Of a stretch of DNA of 64,000 nucleotides, positions 25,643 to 34,301 are shown piece after piece. The stretch lies in NCBI GenBank assembly GCA_963676905.2, contig CAXXVE010000001.1, positions 1,054,001-1,118,000 of the forward strand. The letters run 5' to 3'. The stretch's first letter is position 1. The number at the start of each line of letters is the position of its first letter. The translations under genes were made by a program, and so were the position numbers. The notes under the pieces were generated by a model. That model ran no database searches. It was not told the DNA's origin and saw nothing but the letters and a program-made list of their open reading frames with translations. The stretch is from Oceanispirochaeta sp963676905. GTDB taxonomy: Bacteria > Spirochaetota > Spirochaetia > DSM-2461.

Positions 25643-27271
25643 ATGATACAAAATCCGATTCTGCCGGGGTTCAACCCCGATCCCGTCATCTGCCGCAGGG
25701 ATGGCTACTACTACCTGATGGTTTCCTCGTTTGAGTGGTTTCCCGGTCTGCCGGTGTACCGTTCCAGAGATCTTAAGAACTGGGAACTCTATACCCATGT
25801 TCTTACCGATGATACGAACCCCGACCTGAAGAAGCTCCCTTCATCCAAGGGAATCTGGGCGCCCTGCCTCACCTGGTGTGAGGAGGATAGTCTGTTCTAT
25901 GTTGTATACGGCGTGATGAACTCAATGAATGCCCGGTACTTTGATGTGGACAACTTTCTGATGACAGCTCCGGATATTACAGGCCCATGGAGTGAGCCTG
26001 TCTATCTTCACTCGGCCGGTTTTGATGCATCCATACTTCATGATGATGACGGAAAAAAATATATTGTCTCCCTGGACTGGGAGACAAGAGACGGGTATGA
26101 GAAGCCCGGTCCCATCACCATGGTGGAGTATGATCCTGAGAGCAGATCCATCAAGGGTTACCCTGAGGTCATCTGGAGGGGTGGAACAGAGAGAGGCTGT
26201 ATTGAAGCTCCCCACCTCTACAAGAAGGACAGCCGCTACTACATCATGACAGCCGAAGGCGGCACAGGCTACTACCACAGCGTGACCATTGGCCGCTCCG
26301 AAAATCCCTGGGGCCCTTATGAAGGAGATCCTCAGAATCCTGTGATTACATCCCAGCCCCTGGTCTCTGATGAGCGCTCTGATGTGGACCACCTGAAACC
26401 AAGATACTACAATCCTGAGTCACTGCTTCAGAAATCAGGCCACGGCAGCCTGGTAGAGACTTCCGCAGGTGACCCCTATGTGTTTCATCTGACCTCCCGT
26501 CCCTTTGTTCCCGAGCTCCGCTGTACCCTTGGCCGGGAGACCGCCTTGCAGAAGATGGTCTGGACCGATGACGGATGGCTGCGGATGGCCGACGGAAGCA
26601 ATCTGGCGAAGAGCCTTGTGGAAGCACCCGCGCTTGCTGAATCACCTGTTGCCCCTCTGCCGGAACTTGATGATTTTGACTCTGAAGAGCTGGGGCTCCA
26701 GTACTACTCTCCCCGGATCATGCCCTCCGGATTTACCGACCTCAAGGCACGGCCCGGCTGGATACGCCTTAGGGGGCAGGAGTCTCAGGCCTCGGTAAAC
26801 AAGGTGAGCCTCCTGGCCCGCAAGCTCAGCTCTACAAATCTGGAGATCACTACAAAAATGGATTTCAGCCCTGAAATCCACCACCACTATGCAGGGCTGA
26901 CTCTCTACTACGATAATATGAACAACATCCTCCTCCGGAAGTACTACAGCGAGACACTGGGAGGGAGTGCCCTCTCTCTTGTACGAATAGAAAATGGGGA
27001 GAAGGTGGAGGTTGAAGGGACGAGAGTCGCCGTGGAAGACAAGCCTGTTTTCCTGCGCCTTGACGTGAAGGACAGGGCAACCCGTTTCTTCTGGAGCTAT
27101 AACAAAGAGAGCTGGAAGGCCATAGGCCCCGTCTTTGATACCAGCGAGTTTTCAGACGAGTACTGTGAGTTCGGTGAATTTACAGGAACCATGGCCGGAA
27201 TCATCTGTTGTGACCTGATCCGAAGGCAGCATCCCGCATATTTCGACTTTTTTGAATACAGGGATCTATAG
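25643..27271 (+). CDS. GH43 beta-xylosidase/arabinosidase
   Basis: The 542-residue enzyme has an N-terminal five-bladed propeller with the GH43 acidic triad: Asp 13 (FNPDP), Asp at about 128 (GFDASI) and Glu at about 188 (IEAPHL). A C-terminal beta-sandwich (about 330-540) of the type found in XynB-like xylosidases follows. Length and layout match cytoplasmic 1,4-beta-xylosidases; alpha-arabinofuranosidase activity is possible. It has no signal peptide. A short hairpin (CCCTC/GAGGG, around 25609-25623) lies between it and the GH42 gene. It is the last gene of the AraC-linked cluster. Confidence 0.9.
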   Translation: MIQNPILPGFNPDPVICRRDGYYYLMVSSFEWFPGLPVYRSRDLKNWELYTHVLTDDTNPDLKKLPSSKGIWAPCLTWCEEDSLFYVVYGVMNSMNARYFDVDNFLMTAPDITGPWSEPVYLHSAGFDASILHDDDGKKYIVSLDWETRDGYEKPGPITMVEYDPESRSIKGYPEVIWRGGTERGCIEAPHLYKKDSRYYIMTAEGGTGYYHSVTIGRSENPWGPYEGDPQNPVITSQPLVSDERSDVDHLKPRYYNPESLLQKSGHGSLVETSAGDPYVFHLTSRPFVPELRCTLGRETALQKMVWTDDGWLRMADGSNLAKSLVEAPALAESPVAPLPELDDFDSEELGLQYYSPRIMPSGFTDLKARPGWIRLRGQESQASVNKVSLLARKLSSTNLEITTKMDFSPEIHHHYAGLTLYYDNMNNILLRKYYSETLGGSALSLVRIENGEKVEVEGTRVAVEDKPVFLRLDVKDRATRFFWSYNKESWKAIGPVFDTSEFSDEYCEFGEFTGTMAGIICCDLIRRQHPAYFDFFEYRDL

Positions 27272-27283
27272 TCAAACTGATGC

Positions 27284-27305
27284 GCCCGGACGGGACCGTC
27301 CGGGC
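27284..27305. terminator. Hairpin between convergent GH43 and dehydrogenase genes
   Basis: GCCCGGACGG and CCGTCCGGGC form a perfect 10-bp, GC-rich inverted repeat with almost no loop. It is placed to end both converging transcripts, but neither strand has a clear T-run after it. Confidence 0.55.
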
Positions 27306-27317
27306 TGAAAAGAGTTG

Positions 27318-28316
27318 TCAGCTCTGCTGAGGCATGATCATAATCTTCATGGCCGGCTCGCTGTGGGTTTCAAGAATCTTCAGTCCCTTTTCAAACTCCT
27401 CAAGGGGCAGTTTGTGGGAGACAAGATCCTTCACCTTGATTCGGCCGTTCTGCATAAGGTGCAGTGCCTGCCAGGAGTTGCGGCATGAGGTGTAGGAGGA
27501 GAAGATGGATATCTCTTTTTCAAACATCTTGAAGGGCGGCAGTGAGACAGTGGCATCCACGTGGGGGACTGCAAACCAGAGAATCCGGCCTGAGGGGCGT
27601 ACATAATCCAGTGTTTTTTCCATCAGAGCGGTCACGCCAGTTGCATCGCAGACTATGTGGTAGGCCTCTTTATCCAGACTGTCCAGGTCAGTTGTAATTC
27701 TGGATGCTCCCATCTCAAGAGCGGTGTTGAGCCTGTCCTGATCCCTGTCCACTACATGAACCGACGAACAGCCCTCTACAAGAAAACTCTGCAGAAGCAG
27801 AAGGCCTATGGGGCCGGCTCCGATCAGCAGAACAGTATCTGCCAGTCCTGGTTTTACCTGTTCAACTCCGTGAAGCACACAGGAGAGGGGCTCCATAAAG
27901 GCGGCTTCCTCAAAGCTGAGATCTCCTATGGGGAATACGGCACCTTCAGGGGCGCATACAAACTGGGCCATCCCTCCGGGTTTTGTCACTCCCACAGCCT
28001 CTACATTTTCACAGTAGTGCTGGCGGTTGTTGAGACAGTCATAACAGACGCCGCATGAGAGATTGGGTTCAACAGCTACTCTGTCGCCAATCTTGAAGTT
28101 TCTTATTTTTGCTCCCGCCTTGCGGATAATTCCGGAGAACTCATGCCCCGGAGTGATGGGGTAGGTTCCTTTGTAGTCACCCTGGAATATGTGGAGGTCT
28201 GTACCGCAGATACCGCTGGCATGAACCTCGATAAGAACCTCATTCTCCTTCGGTTCCGGAACATCTGTTTCAACTGATTTCAGTGAGTACTTCTCTTCGA
28301 TTAATACTGCTTTCAT
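27318..28316 (-). CDS. Zinc-dependent medium-chain alcohol/polyol dehydrogenase
   Basis: The 332-residue enzyme has the catalytic zinc motif GHEFSGI with Cys in GICGTDLH. The structural zinc lobe keeps four cysteines (LSCGVCYDCLNNRQHYC), and a Rossmann fold starts at VLLIGAGPIGLLLLQ. It is of the arabinitol/sorbitol dehydrogenase type and should oxidise a sugar alcohol to a ketose with NAD(P). It lies 14 bases after an FGGY kinase in a three-gene unit (SDR, kinase, this gene). The kinase would phosphorylate the ketose made here. The true polyol is unknown. Confidence 0.88.
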   Translation of the reverse strand: MKAVLIEEKYSLKSVETDVPEPKENEVLIEVHASGICGTDLHIFQGDYKGTYPITPGHEFSGIIRKAGAKIRNFKIGDRVAVEPNLSCGVCYDCLNNRQHYCENVEAVGVTKPGGMAQFVCAPEGAVFPIGDLSFEEAAFMEPLSCVLHGVEQVKPGLADTVLLIGAGPIGLLLLQSFLVEGCSSVHVVDRDQDRLNTALEMGASRITTDLDSLDKEAYHIVCDATGVTALMEKTLDYVRPSGRILWFAVPHVDATVSLPPFKMFEKEISIFSSYTSCRNSWQALHLMQNGRIKVKDLVSHKLPLEEFEKGLKILETHSEPAMKIMIMPQQS

Positions 28317-28330
28317 GGTTTTTCCTTTTT

Positions 28331-29839
28331 TTAGTCACGGCTTTCTGAAAGAACATCAGAAAGGGCCTTGTATGCCGGATAGAGGTTCCGGAATCCCGTA
28401 TATATTTTGCGGTACATTCCGCTTTCTTCCTCATCGGGACAGATGCTTCGTTCAAAGCTTACTACTTCAGCCGCAGCTTCATAGGAGCCGAAGATACCGC
28501 TTCCGACTCCCGCAGCAAGAGCTGCACCCAGGCTTGTTGCCTGTTTCGGAGCATGGGGAATCTTGACGGGCTTTCCGTAGATACTGCTCATCATCCGGTT
28601 CCAGAAGGGGGAGAGGGCACCACCGCCTGTAAGTGAGAGCTCGGATATTTCAATACCGTTCTCTTCAAACACCGAGGCCACATCCTTGAGGGCAAAGGCT
28701 ATACCTTCAAATACGGCGCGTACCATGTCCCTGTTTTTATGGTTCAGCGAGAGGCCCAGAAAACTTCCCTTGAGGAGGGAGTTCCAGTGGGGAGTACGCT
28801 CTCCCATAAAGTAGGGGATAAAGTAGAGACCTTCAGAACCGGGAGGGGACTGTGCCGCCTCGGCCTCAACGGCCCTGTAATCGGTTCTGCCTCCGGTGAT
28901 CTCGCTCATCATCCAGTCCAGGGCGATTCCGGCACATTGGACGGTTCCGCATATATTGATATGTTTTCCGTCGAGGTCATAAAAATTCTGTATACGCCGT
29001 CCCCTGTCAAGAAGAGGCTGCGGAGAGAGAACGGATATCCAGGAACTGCTTCCGATATAGTTCTGGGCTGTTGAACAGTCGGCAATTCCCGCTCCTCTGG
29101 CTGAGCAGGAGGCATCTCCTCCTCCAGCAAAGACGGGGATTCCCTCCTTCAGTCCCAGCAGAGAGGCGGACTCCCGGCTCAGGGGGCCGACCATCTCGTG
29201 GGAGGAGAGGAGCCGGGGCATCTTTTCAATGTCCAGTCCGGTTTCTCCTGCGACAGTCCCTGACCAGGATCTCTCCTTCAGGTCCAGGACACATGTCAGT
29301 GAAGCATCGGAGAAGTCCGTACTTCCCCAGTTTCCAGTCAGCTTTCCGGCAATGAAGTCCTTGCTCTGGATAATCCAGGACGTCTTTTTATAGAGTTCGG
29401 GATAGCTGTCTCTGAACCAGAGCATTTTTGGCAGTGATAGATGGGAATCGATTCTGTTTCCGGTGATTTTGAAGAACTCGTCATCCCCGATCCTCTCTCT
29501 GATCACAGAGCAGTAACTGTCGCTTCTGCTGTCGGAGTGAATGATCTCAGGGAAAACAGGTTCCCCTGCAGCGGAAACAGGCAGCATACCGTTCATATGA
29601 CCGCTGAGTCCGATGCAGGAGACCCTTTTTGTATAATGAGGAAACTCCTGACAGAGCTCTTTCATTCCTTTAACGACACTCTCCCAGTAGTGAGCCGGGT
29701 CCTGCTGCGCCCAGCCCGCCCGGGGGTACTCGGTTTCGTAGGGGACTGTCACCGAGGCAAGGCTCCGGCCTTCACTGCTGAAGACGGTGCACTTGTTTCC
29801 TGTAGTGCCTATATCAAATGTCAGGATAGTATCACTCAT
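28331..29839 (-). CDS. FGGY carbohydrate kinase, xylulokinase-like
   Basis: The 502-residue kinase opens with the phosphate-binding loop LTFDIGTTGNKCTVF and contains the catalytic region GGGDASCSARGAG and the C-terminal adenosine motif LTGGGALSPFWNRMM. The SGHMNGMLPV segment is typical of xylulokinase-type members. It should phosphorylate a ketopentose such as xylulose in the cytoplasm. It sits between an SDR and a zinc dehydrogenase, both likely polyol dehydrogenases, giving a polyol to ketose to ketose-phosphate route. Specificity within FGGY kinases cannot be settled from these motifs. Confidence 0.87.
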   Translation of the reverse strand: MSDTILTFDIGTTGNKCTVFSSEGRSLASVTVPYETEYPRAGWAQQDPAHYWESVVKGMKELCQEFPHYTKRVSCIGLSGHMNGMLPVSAAGEPVFPEIIHSDSRSDSYCSVIRERIGDDEFFKITGNRIDSHLSLPKMLWFRDSYPELYKKTSWIIQSKDFIAGKLTGNWGSTDFSDASLTCVLDLKERSWSGTVAGETGLDIEKMPRLLSSHEMVGPLSRESASLLGLKEGIPVFAGGGDASCSARGAGIADCSTAQNYIGSSSWISVLSPQPLLDRGRRIQNFYDLDGKHINICGTVQCAGIALDWMMSEITGGRTDYRAVEAEAAQSPPGSEGLYFIPYFMGERTPHWNSLLKGSFLGLSLNHKNRDMVRAVFEGIAFALKDVASVFEENGIEISELSLTGGGALSPFWNRMMSSIYGKPVKIPHAPKQATSLGAALAAGVGSGIFGSYEAAAEVVSFERSICPDEEESGMYRKIYTGFRNLYPAYKALSDVLSESRD

Positions 29840-29848
29840 AACTCTTCC

Positions 29849-30607
29849 TTATACGCAGGTAAATGCACCGTCAACGACAAGATCCATACCTGTAGTGTAG
29901 GATGAGGCATCATTGGCCAGGTAGAGAACAGCACTTACAAGCTCTTCGGGAGTTCCCATTCTGTCGGCGGGGGTCAGGTCGGTCCAGCGGTCTTTCCAGT
30001 CGGTGGGTGCGGAGAGAGTCATTTCCGTGGCAATGTATCCGGGGCTGATGCTGTTGACCCGGACATTGTGGGAAACCCACTCAACGGCCATTGATTTTGT
30101 AAGCATGATGACAGCTGCCTTGGATGCGTTATAGGCGCACTGGGGCTGAGGAATGTTGACGATATGACCTGACATTGAGGCAGTATTAATGATGACACCG
30201 CTTTTCTGTTTTATCATCGCTTTTCCTGCAGCCTGTGATGTGAGGAACACACCGGAGAGGTTGATGTCGATGACTTTTTTCCACTGCTCATAGCTCATCT
30301 CTTCTGCGGCTACATTGATGCAGATTCCGGCGTTGTTGAAAGCAATATCAAGCTTTCCCCACTCAGAAACGATACGGCTCACCATGGCTTCCACATCTGA
30401 GGGATTTGTAACATCGCAGGAAATTGCAATAGAGCGGCAGCCCATGGCTTCAATCTCTTTTACTACTTCCGCGGCTGCGTCCATGTCTATGTCAACAATA
30501 GCAACATCTGCTCCATTGCCCGCAAGACCGAGTGCGACAGCTTTTCCGATTCCTCTGGCACCGCCGGTTACATAGGCGGTTTTGTTTTCAAGACTAAAAT
30601 TATTCAT
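29849..30607 (-). CDS. Short-chain dehydrogenase (polyol/ketose type)
   Basis: The 252-residue classical SDR has the cofactor motif TGGARGIGKAVAL (about 15-27), NNAG (about 92), and the catalytic Ser and YNASK. An Asp after beta-2 (VDIDMDAA) favours NAD. The sequence type is that of arabinitol, mannitol or sorbitol 2-dehydrogenases. It is the first gene of the unit and is preceded by AGGAGAAAAC and by a site resembling the local LacI operators at about 30637-30655. It ends 9 bases before the kinase start. Confidence 0.88.
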   Translation of the reverse strand: MNNFSLENKTAYVTGGARGIGKAVALGLAGNGADVAIVDIDMDAAAEVVKEIEAMGCRSIAISCDVTNPSDVEAMVSRIVSEWGKLDIAFNNAGICINVAAEEMSYEQWKKVIDINLSGVFLTSQAAGKAMIKQKSGVIINTASMSGHIVNIPQPQCAYNASKAAVIMLTKSMAVEWVSHNVRVNSISPGYIATEMTLSAPTDWKDRWTDLTPADRMGTPEELVSAVLYLANDASSYTTGMDLVVDGAFTCV

Positions 30608-30636
30608 AACAGTTTTCTCCTAAATCAAAAAATTAT

Positions 30637-30655
30637 TACGCAATCAATTTTGTTC
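30637..30655. promoter_or_regulatory. Operator-like site before the SDR-kinase-dehydrogenase unit
   Basis: ATTACGCAATCAATTTTG differs by a single base from the stretch at 31860-31877 (ATTACGCAATCGATTTTG). This extends the operator family of the LacI regulator at 30681 to the degradative unit. Confidence 0.55.
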
Positions 30656-30680
30656 AGGTTCAAACTGTATTAATTACATG

Positions 30681-31691
30681 TCAGCAGGACTCCCTGAGAA
30701 TGATATCTGTGGGTATCCTGTACTCCTGGACCGGTTTTTTGCTTCCATTTATCCGTTCCAGCATAACTTCCGCCGCCGTGGCTCCAATGGCGGCCTTGTC
30801 CTGGATGACAGCTGATATCTGGGGTGTTCCCATGGTCATCCAGAAATCATCGTCGAAACTTATGACTCCTACATCTTCAGGAATCCTGTATGCGTTGTCC
30901 TTGAGATAGGTCATGACTCCGACGGTTGCCAGGGCATTACCGCAGAGAATAGCATCAGCCTTCTGCTCCCTTATCAGGCTCTCCGCAAGATAATAGGCGT
31001 CTCCCCGTTTCTGGTCATACATGCTACGGGGCCGGCCGCTTCCTGATTTGATTAGATCCTCATCCACCGTAATGCCGTGTTTTGTGAGTGCCGATGTATA
31101 GCCGGAAATACGCTCTTTCATTGTTACATCGCTTCTGGAACCGACAAAACCTATCTTTTTATATCCTCGTTTTATGAGGTACTCGGTGCCGTCAAAGGCC
31201 CCTTTCGAGTTGGTTGACAGTATAGAGTCCCACTCACAGTGTTCAGGTTTTCTGTCAAAGAAAATACAGGGGCATTTATCTCCGACAATCTCTTTCATAT
31301 ATGAACAGTCCCTGCCCAGTGGGGCAATAATAAGACCGTCTACATTCTGCATTATGAGGTTTTCAATGTTCTCGCGCTCTTTAACAGGGTCCTCACCTGA
31401 GTTTATATAGATGAGGTGGTAGCCGTGCTCACTTAAGATGGCATCGATTCCCAGTGCAATATCCATAAAGAAGTAGTTGGCAAGGTTTGAAACGACATAG
31501 CCTATGATTTTGGAACTGCCACTGCGGAGGTTCCGGGCAACAGGGTTCACATTGTAATTCAGATCTTTTATTGCCTTGAGTACTTTCTTCTCTGTCTCCG
31601 GGTTAACATTTCGAGTTTTATTAATAACATGTGAGACAGTAGCAGTTGAGACATTTGCGAGTCTCGCCACGTCTTTCATGGAAGTACCCAT
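30681..31691 (-). CDS. LacI-family repressor of the polyol regulon
   Basis: The 336-residue protein has an N-terminal HTH (SMKDVARLANVSTATVSHVI), a hinge helix (NPVARNLRSG) and a sugar-binding effector domain. It diverges from a xylitol/sorbitol-type dehydrogenase gene. Its own promoter (31745-31773) is followed at once by an AATCGATT palindrome, so autorepression is likely. The same operator occurs before the dehydrogenase, the ABC operon, the HAD gene and, in a degenerate form, the SDR operon. This marks it as the regulator of the whole 27-39 kb region. GGAGG precedes the ATG. Confidence 0.92.
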   Translation of the reverse strand: MGTSMKDVARLANVSTATVSHVINKTRNVNPETEKKVLKAIKDLNYNVNPVARNLRSGSSKIIGYVVSNLANYFFMDIALGIDAILSEHGYHLIYINSGEDPVKERENIENLIMQNVDGLIIAPLGRDCSYMKEIVGDKCPCIFFDRKPEHCEWDSILSTNSKGAFDGTEYLIKRGYKKIGFVGSRSDVTMKERISGYTSALTKHGITVDEDLIKSGSGRPRSMYDQKRGDAYYLAESLIREQKADAILCGNALATVGVMTYLKDNAYRIPEDVGVISFDDDFWMTMGTPQISAVIQDKAAIGATAAEVMLERINGSKKPVQEYRIPTDIILRESC

Positions 31692-31722
31692 TGATCCTCC
31701 TGTATATAACGATCAGTAAATC

Positions 31723-31740
31723 TTTACGTAATCGATTAAC
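31723..31740. promoter_or_regulatory. Operator before the LacI repressor gene
   Basis: TTTACGTAATCGATTAAC, with the perfect core TAATCGATTA (31729-31738). It occurs again, identical over all 18 bases in inverted orientation, at 33079-33096. It lies just downstream of the repressor promoter. Confidence 0.8.
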
Positions 31741-31744
31741 AACT

Positions 31745-31773
31745 AGAATACACACGCTTTTAATCCAAGTCAA
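31745..31773 (-). promoter_or_regulatory. Sigma70 promoter of the LacI repressor gene
   Basis: On the minus strand, TTGACT (31768-31773) and TATTCT (31745-31750) are separated by 17 bases. The operator at 31723-31740 starts a few bases downstream and would cover the transcription start. Confidence 0.7.
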
Positions 31774-31820
31774 GAAAGATTATTAAAAACCGGAGCAATT
31801 CAAAATCTGAAAAAATTAAT

Positions 31821-31849
31821 TTGACAGCCACCAAAAACGGATGTACGAT
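31821..31849 (+). promoter_or_regulatory. Sigma70 promoter of the xylitol/sorbitol-type dehydrogenase gene
   Basis: TTGACA (31821-31826) and TACGAT (31844-31849) are separated by 17 bases, close to consensus. Two AATCGATT palindromes begin 6 bases downstream, over the expected start site. The sequence ACGATCAGTAAATC around the -10 occurs again at about 31709-31721. Confidence 0.75.
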
Positions 31850-31854
31850 CAGTA

Positions 31855-31874
31855 AATCGATTACGCAATCGATT
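31855..31874. promoter_or_regulatory. Tandem operators before the dehydrogenase gene
   Basis: Two AATCGATT palindromes (31855-31862 and 31867-31874) are spaced 12 bp centre to centre, about one helical turn, so two repressor dimers may bind the same face. Confidence 0.75.
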
Positions 31875-31926
31875 TTGTTTAGGGTTTCTGTAATAAATGA
31901 TTGAAAAGTATTTGAAAGGAGGGTTT

Positions 31927-32973
31927 GTGAAAGCACTTGTATTGGAGCGGACAAAATCCCTGGCTATCAAAGATATGGCGGTCTATGAAACATGCGGTAC
32001 CGAAGATGTCCGGATAAGGATAATGAATGTAGGTATTTGCGGTAGCGATGTACACTACTATCTGCATGGCGGTATCGGAGATTATATTGTAAAAGAACCG
32101 ATGATTCTGGGCCATGAGGCTTCGGGAGTCGTTATTGAGGCCGGTGAGAATGTAACCGGACTGAAAGTGGGAGACAGGGTCTGTATGGAGCCTGGAATTC
32201 CCAAAGCCGGCAGCAGAACCAGCAGAATGGGGATGTATAACCTGGATCCCGATGTCAGGTTCTGGGCAACTCCGCCTATTCACGGATGTCTTTGCGAAAC
32301 AGTTGTACATCCGGCCGCATACACCTACAAACTGCCGGAAAATGTGAATTATGAAGAGGGTGCCATGGTGGAACCCCTGGCCATCGGACTGCAGGCTGCA
32401 GATAAAGCCGAGATCTCTCCTGGAGATACGGCTCTTGTCACAGGATGCGGTACAATCGGTATCTTAACAGCAATTTCTGCCCTGGCAGGAGGTTGCAGCC
32501 GTGTTTTTATCTCCGATATCAACGCTGATAAGCTCTCTATTACCGATAATTACAAGAATATTATTCCCATAAATGTTAAGGATGAAGACCTTTATGAAAG
32601 GATTATGTCCGAGACTGACGGGTGGGGTGTAGACAGGGTCTTTGAGGCTTCGGGAAGTCCCCATGCTATAAAGGATCTGCATCGCTATGCCTGTCCTGGA
32701 GGTGTCCTTATTCTAGTCGGAATACCTGCCGGCGATGGTTCTGCCTCCCTCAGTATTACCGGAATGCAGGCTAAGGAGCTCAGGGCGGAAACTGTATTTC
32801 GCTATGCTCACAAGTATGACAGAGCGGTCAGACTGATCGCTTCAGGTGATGTGGATGTCAAACCGTTGATTGCCGCAGTCTATCCCTTTGAGAACAGTGT
32901 TGAAGCCTTTGATGCGGCTTCAGATCCGGCCTCAAAGGCCGTGAAGATCCAGATATCCATGGAGAATCATTAA
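31927..32973 (+). CDS. Xylitol/sorbitol dehydrogenase-like zinc dehydrogenase
   Basis: The 348-residue medium-chain dehydrogenase has the polyol dehydrogenase motif GICGSDVHYYLHGG, the catalytic zinc ligands GHEAS and MVEPLAIG, and a Rossmann start VTGCGTIGILTA. The structural-zinc loop has lost all four cysteines (EPGIPKAGSRTSRMGMYNL), as in some sorbitol dehydrogenases. I chose GTG at 31927 because AAAGGAGG lies 5 bases upstream and the protein then begins with the usual MKALVLE; the ATG at 31897 lacks this. It should oxidise a sugar alcohol to a ketose. It diverges from the LacI gene and carries its operators. Confidence 0.9.
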   Translation: MKALVLERTKSLAIKDMAVYETCGTEDVRIRIMNVGICGSDVHYYLHGGIGDYIVKEPMILGHEASGVVIEAGENVTGLKVGDRVCMEPGIPKAGSRTSRMGMYNLDPDVRFWATPPIHGCLCETVVHPAAYTYKLPENVNYEEGAMVEPLAIGLQAADKAEISPGDTALVTGCGTIGILTAISALAGGCSRVFISDINADKLSITDNYKNIIPINVKDEDLYERIMSETDGWGVDRVFEASGSPHAIKDLHRYACPGGVLILVGIPAGDGSASLSITGMQAKELRAETVFRYAHKYDRAVRLIASGDVDVKPLIAAVYPFENSVEAFDAASDPASKAVKIQISMENH

Positions 32974-33078
32974 TTTAAAAGTTTCAGTTATGCAGTTGTA
33001 AATGGTTTTCGGCCCGGCGGATTCGAGAAAAAAATATCCGTTGACGTATTGAAAATTCAATGTTAGCCTTTTTTTGTA

Positions 33079-33096
33079 GTTAATCGATTACGTAAA
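33079..33096. promoter_or_regulatory. Operator before the ribose-type ABC operon
   Basis: GTTAATCGATTACGTAAA is the exact reverse complement of the 18-base site before the LacI gene. A TTGACG box at 33041-33046 lies upstream, but its -10 partner is not clear. The rest of 32974-33261 holds no gene I can support. Confidence 0.8.
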
Positions 33097-33261
33097 GGTT
33101 TCGCAACAACTGTAGACTGATCCGGGCCAAACTGTTGAGTTTGGTAAATGTATATTTTTCCCGGGGAATGAAAAGGAGGATCTATGACATAGTTGTTGTT
33201 TGTTCGTAATCGTTTTTTATAAGTTTTAATCAGTATTTATATTAAAAATTGGAGGAATCTA

Positions 33262-34227
33262 ATGAAGAAAATCATTATTATGCTGCTTGCATTAACAGTA
33301 ACTTTCGGCGCCTGGGCAAATGGTCAGGGTGAAGATGACGGAACCTATAGAGTAGGTATTACAATTCAGTCTCTGGAAAACAGCTACTGGGCTGGTGTTT
33401 TCGGTGAAGTAGAAAATGAAATGAAAGCCAAGGGCTGGAACTACACCATCCTCAGCTGTAAAGACAGCTCTGCAACTCAGATTCAGCAGATTGAAAACTT
33501 TATCACCAACCAGGTTGACCTGATCATGGTTCACCCCTCTGACCCCAACGCTCTGGAAGATTATCTTGCAGCTGCCCGTGAGCAGGGAATCAAGGTAATG
33601 TGCTGGGATGACAAGATGACCAACACAGACGTGAACTGGGTTCTGGATAACACCAAACTTGGTTACACAATCGGTACAGCCGCAGCAGACTTTGTTAACG
33701 AACACTACACAACTTCCAACCAGGCAAAGATTGCCGTTATGAACTATCCCCAGACTCCCATCCTCCTCGAAAGAGAGACAGGTATTCTGAATGCTCTTAA
33801 AGAGTTCTCTCCCGGTAAGTTCGAGGTTGTTGCACAGCAGCCCGCTCTTGATGCAGCAACTGCTCTTTCCAACATGGAATCTATCTTCCAGGCTCATCCC
33901 GACGTAACTGTTGTATGTTCCATCGGAGCCGGTGGAGACATCGGAGCCAACGAAGCATTCATGTCCAGAACCGGAGGAAATATTCCCGCTAATGTAGGTA
34001 TCTTCTCTGCAGATGCTACACAGCAGCAGCTTGAGTCCATCGTAAACGGTGAAGCTTCCAGAGCCTCTGTAGGTTTTGAAGGTTCCAACAAAAAGACCGC
34101 TCAGGCAGTTGTAGCCCTCTATGAAAAACTTCTGATGGGAGAAAATTTCCCCGAGCAGAACATCTACAGAAACCTGATGATCATCGATGCTGAAACAGCA
34201 CCCACTTACCTGGCAGATTTCCAGTAA
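33262..34227 (+). CDS. Ribose-type sugar-binding protein
   Basis: The 321-residue periplasmic binding protein of the RbsB/XylF class (Peripla_BP_4) has a signal peptide ending at AWANGQGED, followed by a two-lobe body (VGITIQSLENSYWAGVFGEV; VDLIMVHPSDPNALE). GGAGG precedes the ATG. It is followed by a terminator and then an ATPase and a permease gene, so it is the first gene of an ABC sugar importer. The AATCGATT operator upstream ties it to the polyol regulon; the ligand is probably a polyol or pentose. Confidence 0.92.
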   Translation: MKKIIIMLLALTVTFGAWANGQGEDDGTYRVGITIQSLENSYWAGVFGEVENEMKAKGWNYTILSCKDSSATQIQQIENFITNQVDLIMVHPSDPNALEDYLAAAREQGIKVMCWDDKMTNTDVNWVLDNTKLGYTIGTAAADFVNEHYTTSNQAKIAVMNYPQTPILLERETGILNALKEFSPGKFEVVAQQPALDAATALSNMESIFQAHPDVTVVCSIGAGGDIGANEAFMSRTGGNIPANVGIFSADATQQQLESIVNGEASRASVGFEGSNKKTAQAVVALYEKLLMGENFPEQNIYRNLMIIDAETAPTYLADFQ

Positions 34228-34248
34228 GTTTCAATTGATTTAAAAAGG

Positions 34249-34281
34249 CCGTTGCGGCTCATTCAGCCGCAGCGGTTTTTT
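34249..34281 (+). terminator. Terminator between binding-protein and ATPase genes
   Basis: CCGTTGCGGCT pairs with AGCCGCAGCGG around loop CATTC (one G-T pair), followed by six T residues. It probably stops most transcripts, with read-through giving lower transporter expression. Confidence 0.85.
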
Positions 34282-34301
34282 AACCCCAGGGAGAGAATAC
34301 C

